Shown piece by piece: positions 1 through 10,600 of a stretch of DNA of 28,655 nucleotides. The notes beneath the pieces are model-generated. The model did not search any database. It was not told the DNA's origin and worked only from the letters and a program-made list of their open reading frames with translations. The stretch is from a virus, in IMG/VR virus record IMGVR_UViG_3300025098_000213, positions 1-28,655 of that record. The stretch is one strand, 5' to 3'. Within the stretch, counting starts at the first letter, position 1. The number at the start of each line of letters is the position of its first letter. A program made the translations under genes and the position numbers.

Positions 1-525
1 TCTCAGAAGTATTCAGAGACCGACGGCAGCACATACGACACTGACGGAGACGGACTGAAGGAAAGAGAGGATAGCAAGGGCGCTACAGATGGGCAAGTAG
101 GAGGATCATCAGATGACGGATTCGGATCTTATGTGTTCAGAAACTACGTCTATGGCAATGGGGGCGGACAGCTTTACGGGTACGGTGGCGGCAGATACCA
201 AGGTGAGTTCAGGGTAAATATGGATCAAAACAGAATCGAGCTCAAGAGCAACAACGACATTAGCGAGGTGGTCATCGAGTATGTAGCTGATGAAGCTAGA
301 TCGACAAACCCTCAAGTCCACGTTTATGCTCAAGAAGCCTTGATGTCTTACATGTACTACAAGATGATCGAGCGCAAGGCTGCCGTTCCAGCTAACGAGA
401 AGGCTAGAGCTAGATCTGAGTACTACAACGAGAGAAGAAAAGCCAACGCTCGCATCAAGTCGTTCACCAAAGAGGAAGCCCTCAAGGTCATCAGAAAGAA
501 CTACAAGCAAGCTCCTAAGGGATGA
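1..525 (+). CDS. Virion structural protein, C-terminal part (5' end outside window)
   Basis: The reading frame is open from base 1 with no stop and no convincing start, so this is the C-terminal 174 residues of a longer protein; a GTG at 133 is probably internal. Codons 13-24 (bases 37-72) encode DTDGDGLKERED, an EF-hand or thrombospondin-type-3-like calcium loop with Asp at positions 1, 3 and 5 and Gly at 6. A Gly/Tyr-rich stretch follows (about 149-207), then a basic helical C-terminus with YYNERRKANARI. That C-terminus resembles small structural proteins encoded just before the tail hub in crAss-like and other Bacteroidetes podoviruses. This is inferred from pattern and position only. Its stop overlaps the start of the tail hub gene (ATGA), so the two are probably translationally coupled. 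A role at the head-tail connection is plausible but not shown. Confidence 0.6.
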   Translation, partial: SQKYSETDGSTYDTDGDGLKEREDSKGATDGQVGGSSDDGFGSYVFRNYVYGNGGGQLYGYGGGRYQGEFRVNMDQNRIELKSNNDISEVVIEYVADEARSTNPQVHVYAQEALMSYMYYKMIERKAAVPANEKARARSEYYNERRKANARIKSFTKEEALKVIRKNYKQAPKG

Positions 526-3500
526 TAGAAAGTACTACTCCAAAGAAGTGGGTTTCGGATAAAGACGAGCGCCTGCTTGGTCCAGGCGAAATGATTTTCG
601 CTCAGAACGTCATAGTCTCCGAGAGAGGTGGTGGCTCTGTAGGTGTCATCAAGACGATGAAGGGGACCACTAGCATCAACCCAGTTACAGCGGAGAGCGG
701 AACTGACACCAGCGCTTGGGAGGTTTCAGGATCGGTTGCTGACAATCAGAGAAACTACCTCTACCTTTTCGTCAATGACGAAGCGTCGGGTGATAGCGGG
801 AGAATTGTAAGGGTTGATGCAGAGAATTCAGAGTGGAAGACAGTTCTGTCTAATGGCATCTCCCTGAAGAGAGGTAACCACGTAGTTGGCACCGTCATCA
901 ACAAGGCCTTCCAGCAGGACGGTGTTGTTCAGACAGTTCTCTACTTCACAGACAATCACTATCAGCCATACAAGATAAATGTAGATAGAGCGCTCGCTGG
1001 TGATTACGACGACATCGACAATGATGAGTACCAGCGTTTTGCCATGCACACGATCAGAGCTGCGGCTTGGCAGATACCTAATGTTGGTTTTGAAACCGAC
1101 GAGGACTTTAATGGCAACAACTTCAAAAGTGATGTCTTTCAGTTCGCTGTCCAATACATCTACAAGGATGGTGAGGAGTCTGCGCTTAGCGGATATTCAA
1201 AGCTGGCCGTATCCCCATACCTGTCTAACAAAGGAACTAGCCTGATAAGCAAAGGGGCGGATACTGGCAATGTTTGCGTGATAGGAAACTTGTGGGGTTC
1301 GCTGTTTAGCGACAGGTACGCTGACGTAACGAAGGTGAGGCTGCTTGCCCGAATAAGCAACAACGATCCCTTTTACGTTCTCGATGATTTCGATCCGAGA
1401 GCGAACAAGACAAGGTACGTTGGAGGAAACTCTACGGTTGTCTACGACTCCACTACATACGAGTATAAGTTCTACAACGATCAGTACTACACCACAGTAT
1501 CCCAGACGACATCTCAGAAGATGTACGACAACGTCCCTCAGAAGGCAGAGGGCCAGGCGATTTCTGGAAACAGACTTATGTACTCCAACTACGAAGAAGG
1601 TTATCCGAATGTAGATCTAGGAGACGACATCACCTTCACGGTCACCTATGGAGAGGATACTACCGCTGGAGGTGTGTTTCACGTATCTGCAGCGGGAGCA
1701 GCTCAAAAAGCAATAAGAGTATCGGGAAGCTCTGTATCTGGAGAGACACCAGTCACTGCAGAAGGAGACCCCTTGAAAGGTGATGTTTTTGTGGATCTGA
1801 CTTCATCTGGGTTTGTGTGGCCTGGGAGTAATAACGCGAGCTCAACTGTGCCCGCTGGCACTGTGACTCGTATAGGTTTTACATACCAGCCAAGAGCCGA
1901 ATACCACAAAACAAGTACTGCGGGCGGCGGTGCTGGCATAACCCTCATTGAAGGAGCCTCTAATTCAGGCGGAGATACGTTTGACCTGAGGCTCGCATCT
2001 GTGTCTGGGGATAGCCTGAATACAGGCGTTAGCGCAACTTCTTTCACTGTAGATCAAGAATGTGTGTTCTTGCTTCAGTACACATCCGACACTGACGAGG
2101 ATGTGGATGACATTGCAACCAATATGAGATCTCAGCTTTCTGATGAAAGCGTAGAAGAGACAATGAGGTTTACTCGTGTGGGGTCGGGGACTGTCGGAGG
2201 CGTTATTGAAAATTCTACCGCGACAAGCGGGTCCTGGTCGAACGGAAACTCAGTCAACTTTGACAACTGCACTCTTGACGTCACTTTCGGTTTTAACGAC
2301 ACTGATGTTTCTGGGAGTAATGATGGAGATTTTGTTATAGAGCCGTATGTGAAAAGAATCAAAGTTATTCAGCACGAGGTAAGCGGGTTGGTTCTTGACG
2401 ATGCAACATACACTGATTATCCGACTATACAGGCCAATGTTGTGATCAACAACAACCAAATATCTTTTGGATCTCCTATAGACACGTATGTCAAAAACGG
2501 ATCTCAGAGTGTATTCTCTGTAGCCCCAACAGACTCATCATCATTCAAGGCTGGGTCTTCTCACGATTTTGGAATTGTCTTCTTTGATCAGTGGGGTAGG
2601 TCTGGGTTTGTGAACGAGATAGGTTCTGCATACATCGACCAAACAGGAGAGAGGGCGGCAGGAACTGGAAAGGGATCCGCTCAACTAAGAATAAACTTCC
2701 CTCAGGGCTTAAACTCTGTTGTGCCTGACTGGGCCTACTCATGGGCTCCAGTGTACGGAGGGTCTCAGTTTTCTAATGTCCTGCAGTATACAACGGGTGG
2801 CGCGTACATCGTTAAAGAAACCTCAGGCACCTACGCCTCTATCGTGGCGGACAAAAGAATTTATGTGTCTCTGAACACACTGGTTCAACACAAAGAGAAA
2901 ACATCATCCACTAGAGATTATTCCTTTACCAAAGGTGATATCTGCAGGGTGATAAGCTATAAGGATGCTGACACGGGAGTGAGAACTTTCCCGAGCACAA
3001 ACGAAAGCGGAGGAGGCATTATAGAGTTTGAGGTTCTTGGGGTTGAGACGTTAACTGCTGGCAATGGAAACCCTATTGAAGGAGCCTCTTCTAACGATCA
3101 GACTGAAGGACAGTTCTTGGTTTTAAGGGCTCCAGAGATTGAGGGTGGCTTTAGAGTGGACACTACTGGAGACGGAAGCCCAGATGCCAACCTTAAGTAC
3201 GAGGGGTTTGACTGGTTCTCAATGACGGGTGCTGCTTCTTATCCAGTAGACGTAAACCCTAACTCTGGAACCGCCACGAACTATTGGGGACAAGAGTGTG
3301 TCATAGAGCTTCTTACACCTAAGAAGTCTGCGGACACAAAAGTGTACTATGAGTTTGGAGTGCAGAAAAAACTGACAAACACCAGCAACCCTCTCGGAGC
3401 TAACTTAACACTGATCGATGGAGACGTCAGGCTAAGAACAGTCTCTTGCGTAACCCCAGAGTGGAACGGTGTAGATTCTTTCAACCAAGACGATCTTGAG

Positions 3501-4946
3501 GATTGGGTGTTTGTTCCGTTTGCACTAGAAGATCAATATCCTACCGAGATCTCAAGCGAGAAGGCATGGAACAGGGGTAGAGCTCATGTGAAGTTTGACA
3601 GAGCCGCAACAGTCAACAGATATAACAGCATCACGTACAGTGATCCTTACGCTGATGACACCGCGTTTCTTACGCTGTCTTCTTTCACGCCTGCCAACGC
3701 GAACTTCTTTGACTTACCGTCAGAGCACGGCGGTTGCAAGTTTATTGGTATGAGCGGTGACAACCTCATGGCTCTCCAGGAGAATAAAGTTTCAAGACTT
3801 AGCATAAACAAGAGTGTTATTGAAACGGGTACCCAGAGCGGACTCGTATCTCTGGCGGCCTCCCCTGTAAACAACCTCGTCTCCTACTCTGCAGATTTCG
3901 GAACTCAGAATCCAGAATCTGTTACCGTTAGGGACGGTGTCGTGTACTTCGCGGACGTAGAGAGATCCGCTCTTGTGAAGGTATCCCAACAAGGAATGAC
4001 TGTAATGTCTGACACGGAGAACAAGTCGACATTCGATGACAGGTTTGACAACTCTACTTCTGTTGTGTCTGGGTTCGACCCAGAAGACGACATAGTGTTC
4101 TTTACATTTAACGCTTCAGGCGGCTCTAGGACCTTCGGGTGGGACGAGAAGAGTGGAGCTTGGACATCGGTCTATACGTTTATCCCTGAGGGCTACGCCA
4201 CACTGAGAGGTAGGTTTTACGCTCTCGGATCTGGCGATTCTAGCACTGGCGCATTGGCTCACGAGTTTAACGACGAAGACAACTCTAACGTATTTATGGG
4301 GAGGTCTTCAGCTGACGTCTCGAAGGTGCATGTCATCTTCAATGACAATCCGAACAGGGTCAAGCACTACCAGAGCATCTCCATAGAAGGTGATAAGGCT
4401 TGGATTACGGTCATTAAAAGCAGTGAAGGCACTACATCTCCAAACCTTTCATTTGAAGAGAAGGAGGGTGTCCATTACGCTTACGTAGGCGCTGGCTCAT
4501 CCACAAACTACAACAACGTATACGCAAATTCTGAGAAGTACCTCCCTATTGGAGAAGTGGAGTCTGTTGATTCAGGCACCAATACTGCTGTCATCAAGAA
4601 CAGCCTCAGAGGTATGCATATACCTATCGGGTATAAGCTGGCTCAAAAAGGAGTAAGTGAGGACACCATATCGGATCTGGTTGGTATCACAATCTCGTCT
4701 GTTAACAGATCAGAAAAGAAGATTACATTTAACGGTGTGACTGGTATAGACGTAGGAGATAGGCTCTTCTGCTTCGCAGATGGAGGCATCACTGGAGATA
4801 AGATAAGAGGCAACTGGGCTAGAGCTGAACTCAGCTACACTCCTCAGGGTGCATCCTTTCCATCCGAGATAAGCGTAAACGAACTACATGCAATCAATGC
4901 CTACTACAAAGATTCTAAGGCGAATCACGCACTAGGCAATCAATAA
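522..4946 (+). CDS. Large tail hub/nozzle protein, crAss-like stabilisation-protein family
   Basis: This 1474-aa protein is β-rich and poor in Cys, as expected for a virion protein. Residues 8-52 hold the pattern DERLLGPGEMIFAQNV, then a Gly/Ser turn, then SVGVIKTMKGTT. That layout (DERL..GE...A.N followed by G.V) opens the tail hub or stabilisation proteins of crAss-like phages. Residues about 1183-1232 carry SGFDPEDDIVFFTF and GWDEKSGAWTSVYTFIPE, the β-propeller-like blade of the same family, followed by a VHVIFNDNPNRVKHY stretch. The middle (about 370-620) is Gly/Ser/Thr-rich and probably an inserted surface domain. A DTTGDGSPD calcium-loop-like motif lies near base 3159. The protein likely builds the tail tube or nozzle below the portal, functionally like T7 gp12. 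Family assignment is fairly secure; the exact position in the tail is inferred. Confidence 0.75.
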   Translation: MIESTTPKKWVSDKDERLLGPGEMIFAQNVIVSERGGGSVGVIKTMKGTTSINPVTAESGTDTSAWEVSGSVADNQRNYLYLFVNDEASGDSGRIVRVDAENSEWKTVLSNGISLKRGNHVVGTVINKAFQQDGVVQTVLYFTDNHYQPYKINVDRALAGDYDDIDNDEYQRFAMHTIRAAAWQIPNVGFETDEDFNGNNFKSDVFQFAVQYIYKDGEESALSGYSKLAVSPYLSNKGTSLISKGADTGNVCVIGNLWGSLFSDRYADVTKVRLLARISNNDPFYVLDDFDPRANKTRYVGGNSTVVYDSTTYEYKFYNDQYYTTVSQTTSQKMYDNVPQKAEGQAISGNRLMYSNYEEGYPNVDLGDDITFTVTYGEDTTAGGVFHVSAAGAAQKAIRVSGSSVSGETPVTAEGDPLKGDVFVDLTSSGFVWPGSNNASSTVPAGTVTRIGFTYQPRAEYHKTSTAGGGAGITLIEGASNSGGDTFDLRLASVSGDSLNTGVSATSFTVDQECVFLLQYTSDTDEDVDDIATNMRSQLSDESVEETMRFTRVGSGTVGGVIENSTATSGSWSNGNSVNFDNCTLDVTFGFNDTDVSGSNDGDFVIEPYVKRIKVIQHEVSGLVLDDATYTDYPTIQANVVINNNQISFGSPIDTYVKNGSQSVFSVAPTDSSSFKAGSSHDFGIVFFDQWGRSGFVNEIGSAYIDQTGERAAGTGKGSAQLRINFPQGLNSVVPDWAYSWAPVYGGSQFSNVLQYTTGGAYIVKETSGTYASIVADKRIYVSLNTLVQHKEKTSSTRDYSFTKGDICRVISYKDADTGVRTFPSTNESGGGIIEFEVLGVETLTAGNGNPIEGASSNDQTEGQFLVLRAPEIEGGFRVDTTGDGSPDANLKYEGFDWFSMTGAASYPVDVNPNSGTATNYWGQECVIELLTPKKSADTKVYYEFGVQKKLTNTSNPLGANLTLIDGDVRLRTVSCVTPEWNGVDSFNQDDLEDWVFVPFALEDQYPTEISSEKAWNRGRAHVKFDRAATVNRYNSITYSDPYADDTAFLTLSSFTPANANFFDLPSEHGGCKFIGMSGDNLMALQENKVSRLSINKSVIETGTQSGLVSLAASPVNNLVSYSADFGTQNPESVTVRDGVVYFADVERSALVKVSQQGMTVMSDTENKSTFDDRFDNSTSVVSGFDPEDDIVFFTFNASGGSRTFGWDEKSGAWTSVYTFIPEGYATLRGRFYALGSGDSSTGALAHEFNDEDNSNVFMGRSSADVSKVHVIFNDNPNRVKHYQSISIEGDKAWITVIKSSEGTTSPNLSFEEKEGVHYAYVGAGSSTNYNNVYANSEKYLPIGEVESVDSGTNTAVIKNSLRGMHIPIGYKLAQKGVSEDTISDLVGITISSVNRSEKKITFNGVTGIDVGDRLFCFADGGITGDKIRGNWARAELSYTPQGASFPSEISVNELHAINAYYKDSKANHALGNQ

Positions 4947-4959
4947 CTATATTTGTAAA

Positions 4960-6111
4960 ATGCTGGAAGCACTACACACTCTCATATCAATCATCTTCAG
5001 GGAAGCAGACCCTAATCTTACCTACGCGTTTGAACCCGTGACCATGGGCCTCATGGCGGGTAGCGCTTTGCTTAAGGCTCTAACTGGTAAGATGCAGTCG
5101 GGGATGCAATCCGATGCGTTCCGCGATCAAGCTGAGGCTGATGCGCTGCGAGCGAAGACTTCAATAGGGGAGGCAGACAGAATGATTGAGGCGGCGGAGC
5201 GCCGCAGAGCAGACTATGGTTTGGGGCCGTCCTTCACAGACCTAAGAAGAATGGTCATGGAGGATCCCACCTCTGACTACTTAAGGAGGGAGGCGGCCAA
5301 GACTGAAGCGAAGAATCTTGACGCTCTAAAGTATGGAGGCGCTAGATCTCTTGCTGCGGGAACTCAATCCGCTACTCAGCAAACACTAGACAACCTGTCT
5401 AAGATTGCCGCAGATGAGCAAGCAAGGAAGGCTCAGGGTCTTGGCGTCGTAGGAGCTCAAGAGCAGCGAGTTGCAGAACAGAAGCTTGTGGATGCCAGAA
5501 CAGACCTCACGCTCGGTAGAGGTATGCGTGCCGAGGGTTTGGCGCAGCAGTATGGATCGGAAGACATGATGAGGTTCGGAGATGTGCAGAAGAGAATGGG
5601 TAACCTTCAGTTCGGCAGTGACCTTATTGGGTCTGGAATTGACATCGCAATGCAGACTGATTGGGGTCAAGGCAAGGGTGCTGGAGGCGGACTCAAGAAA
5701 CTTTTTGGAGGTGGTGGCGGAGGCAACATTGAGAAAGCCGCTGAGTTGTTTGGAACAGGGGGTACAGGGGGTACTTCAGGCGGAGGTGGTGTAGACCTTT
5801 TTAGTGGGGCAGACCCTTACGCCCAGATTGACATCTTCGGCAGGAAGGAAAACGGAGGGAGAGTGACAGCCTTCAAGGAAGGAGGGGAACTGATGAGAGA
5901 CCAAGAAACTCCTGGGGAGTTCTCTCACAAAAACAACCCTATTGACATCATGCAAGACGGAGCTAAGATCGGAGAGATGACTGGAGGAGAAGGCATTGTG
6001 TCACCTGAAGACATGGGTGAATGGGAACAAGAAGCTGCTAAGGGGGACACTCCGCTTCACAGGAAAGTCAGAGCTTGGTTCAGAAAAATAAATCAAAAGG
6101 ATAATGGCTGA
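4960..6111 (+). CDS. Probable internal virion protein (383 aa)
   Basis: The ATG at 4960 lies 13 bases after the tail hub stop. An in-frame ATG at 5044 (MGLMAGSALLKALTG) is a credible alternative and would place a small hydrophobic segment at the N-terminus. The body is Ala/Glu/Arg-rich and helical with coiled-coil character (about 45-190), then a Gly-rich linker (about 245-290), then a compact C-terminal domain with NNPIDIMQDGAKIGEMTGGE and a basic end (HRKVRAWFRK). The 'NPI.I...G.KIGEMTGGE' pattern recurs in proteins next to tail and ejection genes of Bacteroidetes podoviruses. Size, composition and location between the tail hub and the giant protein suggest an ejected internal virion protein analogous to T7 gp14. 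There is no enzymatic motif. The stop overlaps the next start by 8 bases. Confidence 0.55.
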   Translation: MLEALHTLISIIFREADPNLTYAFEPVTMGLMAGSALLKALTGKMQSGMQSDAFRDQAEADALRAKTSIGEADRMIEAAERRRADYGLGPSFTDLRRMVMEDPTSDYLRREAAKTEAKNLDALKYGGARSLAAGTQSATQQTLDNLSKIAADEQARKAQGLGVVGAQEQRVAEQKLVDARTDLTLGRGMRAEGLAQQYGSEDMMRFGDVQKRMGNLQFGSDLIGSGIDIAMQTDWGQGKGAGGGLKKLFGGGGGGNIEKAAELFGTGGTGGTSGGGGVDLFSGADPYAQIDIFGRKENGGRVTAFKEGGELMRDQETPGEFSHKNNPIDIMQDGAKIGEMTGGEGIVSPEDMGEWEQEAAKGDTPLHRKVRAWFRKINQKDNG

Positions 6112-7675
6112 TTCAAGAGGGACAATAGCTGGGCTAGGTCGATTTAATCGCCCGACTCAGTCTCCGTATGCCAAGGAGTACATGAAGGGCATGCAGCAGA
6201 GTAATCTCGCTGCGGGTTCAGCACTAACAGATTTTGCCAAGAAGTTCGGAGAGATCAAAACGCAAGAGCGTAAGGCTCTTACGATGATCCCAGACGCTGA
6301 CTTCTCAAGCGACCCAGCGGTATCATCTATGTTTGCCTCTGACGCCCAGGGGATTAAAGACAAAATTAACGGAGGTGTAGAGGGTGCATACAATTTCGCT
6401 GACGAGGCTGATATCCTGAGGTTTAACAATGACGTAGCTAATTTCCAGAAAGAAATAACAGAGGCTGAGACTATATATGATCAATCAATCAAGGGGTTTC
6501 AGGACTTAGAAACTGCGCACGACTACTTTGTCAAGACTGGGGCAGATCCCAGGCAGGCACCTACCGAAAACATCAAGGGTGTCGGTGAGGTTTACAACGC
6601 CAAGATTGGGATGCAAGCTTTCGACGACACGATGGCAAAAGCCTCAGCTTTGAGAGAAGGCGAGATGAAGAAGCAACCTGATGGAAGCTACGTTCTTGTA
6701 GGTAAAGGAGGTCAAAAGCTAGGTGAATACAGGTCTAAAGAGGAGTACTTCAAAGAGTTAGCTGAGCTCTCAAAGCCAGACCTCCAGCCAGTTCCTGTCA
6801 TCGACGGATTGAACTTTGCCATAGAAGAAAAATGGGCTACTCAGTTTGACACTAGAAGTAAGGCTGAGTCAGCTGCGTTGACCTATGTACTAAACAACCC
6901 TGCTATCGCAGACAGAAGAGCTCGTGAAGTCATGGGGGTCTCTGAACTAGCTGAGCAAGGTGAGATGTCTGAAGAGGCTAAAGCCATGCTTGCGAAGCAT
7001 CCAAACGCATCGGCTAGATTTGATTCGGTGTCTGATGCACAGCTCGCTTACGCAAAAGAGATTGTTCAGGGGTGGGAAGACCTCAAGAAAAAGGAAGCGG
7101 CACCAAAGGCTACAGCAACTCAGACTGCGAAAGCACAAGAGAAAAGAAAGAGAAAGGACGCCGCCATGGAGTCTATCAGGGTTGTGGGAGATGAAATCCA
7201 GAACGCTGTTCGTGGTGGAGGGTTGTTTGAGGCTGTTGTTGGGTCTGGTAATATAGAGCCTGGCACAACTGCCCCTGGAGAGAAAGTTACCTTCCCCTAC
7301 TCGCTTGATGACAGCATTCAGGTTACCGACGAGGATGGCAATGAGCTCGACTTGAAAGTCACGCAGTTTTCTTACGATGTTTTCGGAGACAAGATTCAGC
7401 TGATAGGAACAACATCCAAGTCCAGCTCCCCTGGTCAAGCGGAAACGATCGTAGACAAAAGAGTCACGATTGACGGATCAAATATCGATCAGATCGCCAA
7501 GTTGGATCAACTCTTAAACATGGAGTACGGCGTAAAGCTAGCCGAATTATTTCGTAAATTTACATCAGGCGAATACCAGATGGCTCCAGACTTTCAGGGT
7601 CGTACTACCCAGGAAGAAATTAACGCAGCGATGGGTCGAACAACTACAAGTCCAACAGGCGGCATAGCACGATAA
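6104..7675 (+). CDS. Probable internal virion protein (523 aa), unrecognised
   Basis: I do not recognise a named domain. The protein is soluble, with no membrane segment. The first two-thirds are strongly helical and charged, and a Lys/Ala/Gln-rich coiled-coil stretch lies around residues 322-360 (KKKEAAPKATATQ, then KAQEKRKRKDAAM). The last third looks β-rich and hydrophilic (VTDEDGNELDLKVTQFSYDV). Its start overlaps the end of the 383-aa gene, and it ends 3 bases before the giant protein starts, so it belongs to the same transcript. By analogy with podovirus late clusters (tail, small internal protein, mid-size internal protein, giant ejection protein), it may be the counterpart of T7 gp15. 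This rests on position and composition only. Confidence 0.5.
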   Translation: MADSRGTIAGLGRFNRPTQSPYAKEYMKGMQQSNLAAGSALTDFAKKFGEIKTQERKALTMIPDADFSSDPAVSSMFASDAQGIKDKINGGVEGAYNFADEADILRFNNDVANFQKEITEAETIYDQSIKGFQDLETAHDYFVKTGADPRQAPTENIKGVGEVYNAKIGMQAFDDTMAKASALREGEMKKQPDGSYVLVGKGGQKLGEYRSKEEYFKELAELSKPDLQPVPVIDGLNFAIEEKWATQFDTRSKAESAALTYVLNNPAIADRRAREVMGVSELAEQGEMSEEAKAMLAKHPNASARFDSVSDAQLAYAKEIVQGWEDLKKKEAAPKATATQTAKAQEKRKRKDAAMESIRVVGDEIQNAVRGGGLFEAVVGSGNIEPGTTAPGEKVTFPYSLDDSIQVTDEDGNELDLKVTQFSYDVFGDKIQLIGTTSKSSSPGQAETIVDKRVTIDGSNIDQIAKLDQLLNMEYGVKLAELFRKFTSGEYQMAPDFQGRTTQEEINAAMGRTTTSPTGGIAR

Positions 7676-7678
7676 ACA

Positions 7679-10600
7679 ATGAACGAAAACGAACAGCTTC
7701 TAAAAGACTACGTAGCAACGTGGGATAAGTATCAGGATTGGGATACGGTCAATTCGAAGTTCCCAGAGTTTGCGGACACAGACTCTCAGATCCTTAAGGA
7801 TTACGTGGCAACTTGGGAGAAGTATCAGGATTGGGATCAGGTAAACGAGAAGTTCCCAGAGTTTTTCTCTCAAAAAAAAAAGGATGGTCCATCCGAATCG
7901 GACGTCTCTCCATCTCTTGGAGCAGGAACTGAACCTGGGAGCCTAGGCTGGACCTTAACTAAGTTCTTTGGCAAGATGTCCCCCAACATGGGGATTAAGA
8001 TGGGGGCCTACGAAATGGAAGCTGAGGAGAGGAGGTTGGCTGAGGCTGGACTTCTTGAGGACTTCAACAGGTATGATTTTGGTGGACTTGACGTAGACGC
8101 TATCACGAGGTCAGCTCAGATAAAGGCTGAATCTCAGGCCCCTGAAATTTATTCGGCCCTGGGGAGTGATCAAGATTTTCTGGATGGCCTTGCTCTCATA
8201 GAGAGTAAGAAGGCTGGTGACAAGATTGCCGTCGGAACTAGCTATGCAGGGTATGGAGCTGCCTACACCCCCACGCAACACCGAGGTCTGACGCAAAAGG
8301 AGATCGATGAAGAAAGAGAGAACTTCATAAAGGAGGCCTATACGAACAAATTTACGGAGTTCAATCAGGGGTCTCTTAAGGAAGAGATTTTGAGCCAGCT
8401 TACACCAGAACAGAGAGCAAACAAGGAGTTCCTCTCGATGCTGTCGGATAAGCTGTACTATCACGGAGAACTGAATGTGGACTTAGATGGTGATGGTAGA
8501 TACAACGACCAACCCCTCATACAAGACATGGTCACGTCGATAGACATGAGTTTTACTGGATTGGCTCAGGGGGTTGCGCTTCCTGCTGTGATGCCTTTTC
8601 TAGACGAAGAGCAACAGAAGGCACTGTTCGATCACATGAACGATGCCGACGAAACCGCTGGAAGAACTATGACGGTAACCGAGGACGGGATTTCGGACTC
8701 TTACCTCAACGGAGATTTCGTAAACGGAACCAAGCAGCTACTTACTGGTGTTGCTGGAGCGGCTCCAAGTATTGCGCTAGGTATGACTGGCTTTGGAGGA
8801 GCTGCTGCCTTGGGTGTTAGCGGTGGTTTCAAGTCCTACGCAGAAGTGGCTTACGACGAAGAATTCACTAATGACTTGGGTAAGTATGGATATGCCATTG
8901 CTAACGGCGTAGGAGACTTTGCGTTTGCTCGGATCGGCACTTCCATCTTCAAAGGCGCTGAACAGGCAGCTTTGAAGTCTTACACGACGGCAGGGTTGGC
9001 TAGAAAGAATGGTCAGATGTTGACTATGGATATGATTAAGGGGTACGGATACAGGAAGGGGATTGCTTTTTCCTCTGAGTTCCTTGAAGAGGCGGCCACT
9101 GAACTAACGACCAGCTACTTTTCTGCGATCGGAAAGGGTGAAAAGTTTGACTTGGCCTCCGAGATTTCTGGCGTGATCGATGCTGGCCTAATCGGTGGCT
9201 TTGCTGGTGTAAGCGTTGACACAGCAGGTAATACATCTGGTAGAATTAAAGCCGCAGCAAACGCACGAGCAAACGCAGCGGCAGAGACTCAGCGTCAACT
9301 CGAAGCTCAAAAAGCACAGCTTCAAAAGAAGCTTGCTGGGTACGCGACGGGAGACCCAAGAACTCAAGATCTTCAGGCTGAGATCAGCAGAATTGATTCT
9401 GATATTGAGAGCATCGTGAGAGGAAGGCAGGACTTCTATACCATGATGAGCGTTCGTCACGAGGCTGACTTTGAGCAGATGCAGCTGCTTGACGCAGAGA
9501 TTGAAAGGATGGCGTCAGCCGCCAACAAAGAAGGAGTTACTGAAGAAGAGCGTTCTGTTCTGTTGGAAAGAATGGAGGGTGTAGTCAAACAGCGTATTGA
9601 GCTGCAGCAAAAGCATATTGGCGAAGACGTATCTCTCACTGAAGAGGAGTCTGACCTGATGTTCGGGAAAGCCCTGAAGGACGGACTGTCAGCAATCGAC
9701 GATGAAGTAGATAAGGCGCGTAATGCGGTCACTATGTTGAGAGATAGACTTGGAACGCAAGACCCTCCTTCTCAGTCAGCATTGGATACAGCAGAGAAAG
9801 CTTTGCAAGATGAGGTCGGTAGAAGAAAAACTGTTCAACAGTTGATGGGTGAACTTGACGCTGCTAGATCTGAAGCTAGGTCAGCAAGAGCTGAGGCCGC
9901 AACAGAGGGCGGAGACATCGAAGCCTTTAACGAGGCTATGGAAAATGTAGTGTTGCTTGAGGGAGCCCTGGCTGAAGTCGCTGGTGTTGACAGCAAGATA
10001 GTTGCAGGCCCATCTCGATTCGTAGGGGATGTGCTTGACATCAACGCTCAGATCGCAAACAGAGCCACCAGTGAGTGGACTGAGGCCAACATCGAGGCTA
10101 TGCAGAACTCAGGCCTCACGAAGGAACAGGTAGAAGCAATCCTCCAGTCTGAGAACTACGCAATGGTTACGGCTGAGAACCCCAATGCAAGGGCAGTAAG
10201 CGATAAGTCTAATGAAGCCAACAACAAGAAAGCAGAGGAGTACCTAAAAAAACTAGGACTTAAATACCACAAAATTGTGGGTCGCTATGGTAACGGAGAG
10301 AACAGCTTCCTTGTGGAAGGTATGACGAGAGAGCAAGCTTCAGAGTTTGCACGTCAGTTCGATCAGGAATCAGTAGCGCACAGAGAGGGACTCGTCCTTA
10401 GAGACGGGAGCATGCAGGTGTTTGGAGAGGGAGTTGACTTTAGTGGCGACCTTGACAATTACTTCAGCGCCATCAAGGATGCCGAAGGAAATGTCGTAAG
10501 GTTTGCCAAGCCTCTTTCTGAGAAATACGTAGACAAAGAAGGCAACGAAATTACCAAGCAGGAATATGAAGGCCGCATAAAGGACCTTGAGTCAAACATG

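Noticed and set aside
4948-4955. TATATTTG on the plus strand just before the 383-aa gene, a match to the Bacteroidetes -7 consensus.
   Set aside because: It lies only 4 bases before the ATG at 4960, leaving no leader, and there is no TTG at the right distance upstream. The late genes around it are tightly packed and likely cotranscribed.
5755-5780. Short G-rich tandem repeat (two copies of a gggggtac-type unit).
   Set aside because: It simply encodes the Gly/Thr linker of the 383-aa protein; there is no sign of a larger repeat array or regulatory use.
6947-7438. Open frame on the minus strand (163 codons) opposite the 523-aa gene.
   Set aside because: Composition is Cys/Leu/Ser-rich without recognisable motif, and it lies wholly opposite a better-supported gene in the late operon.
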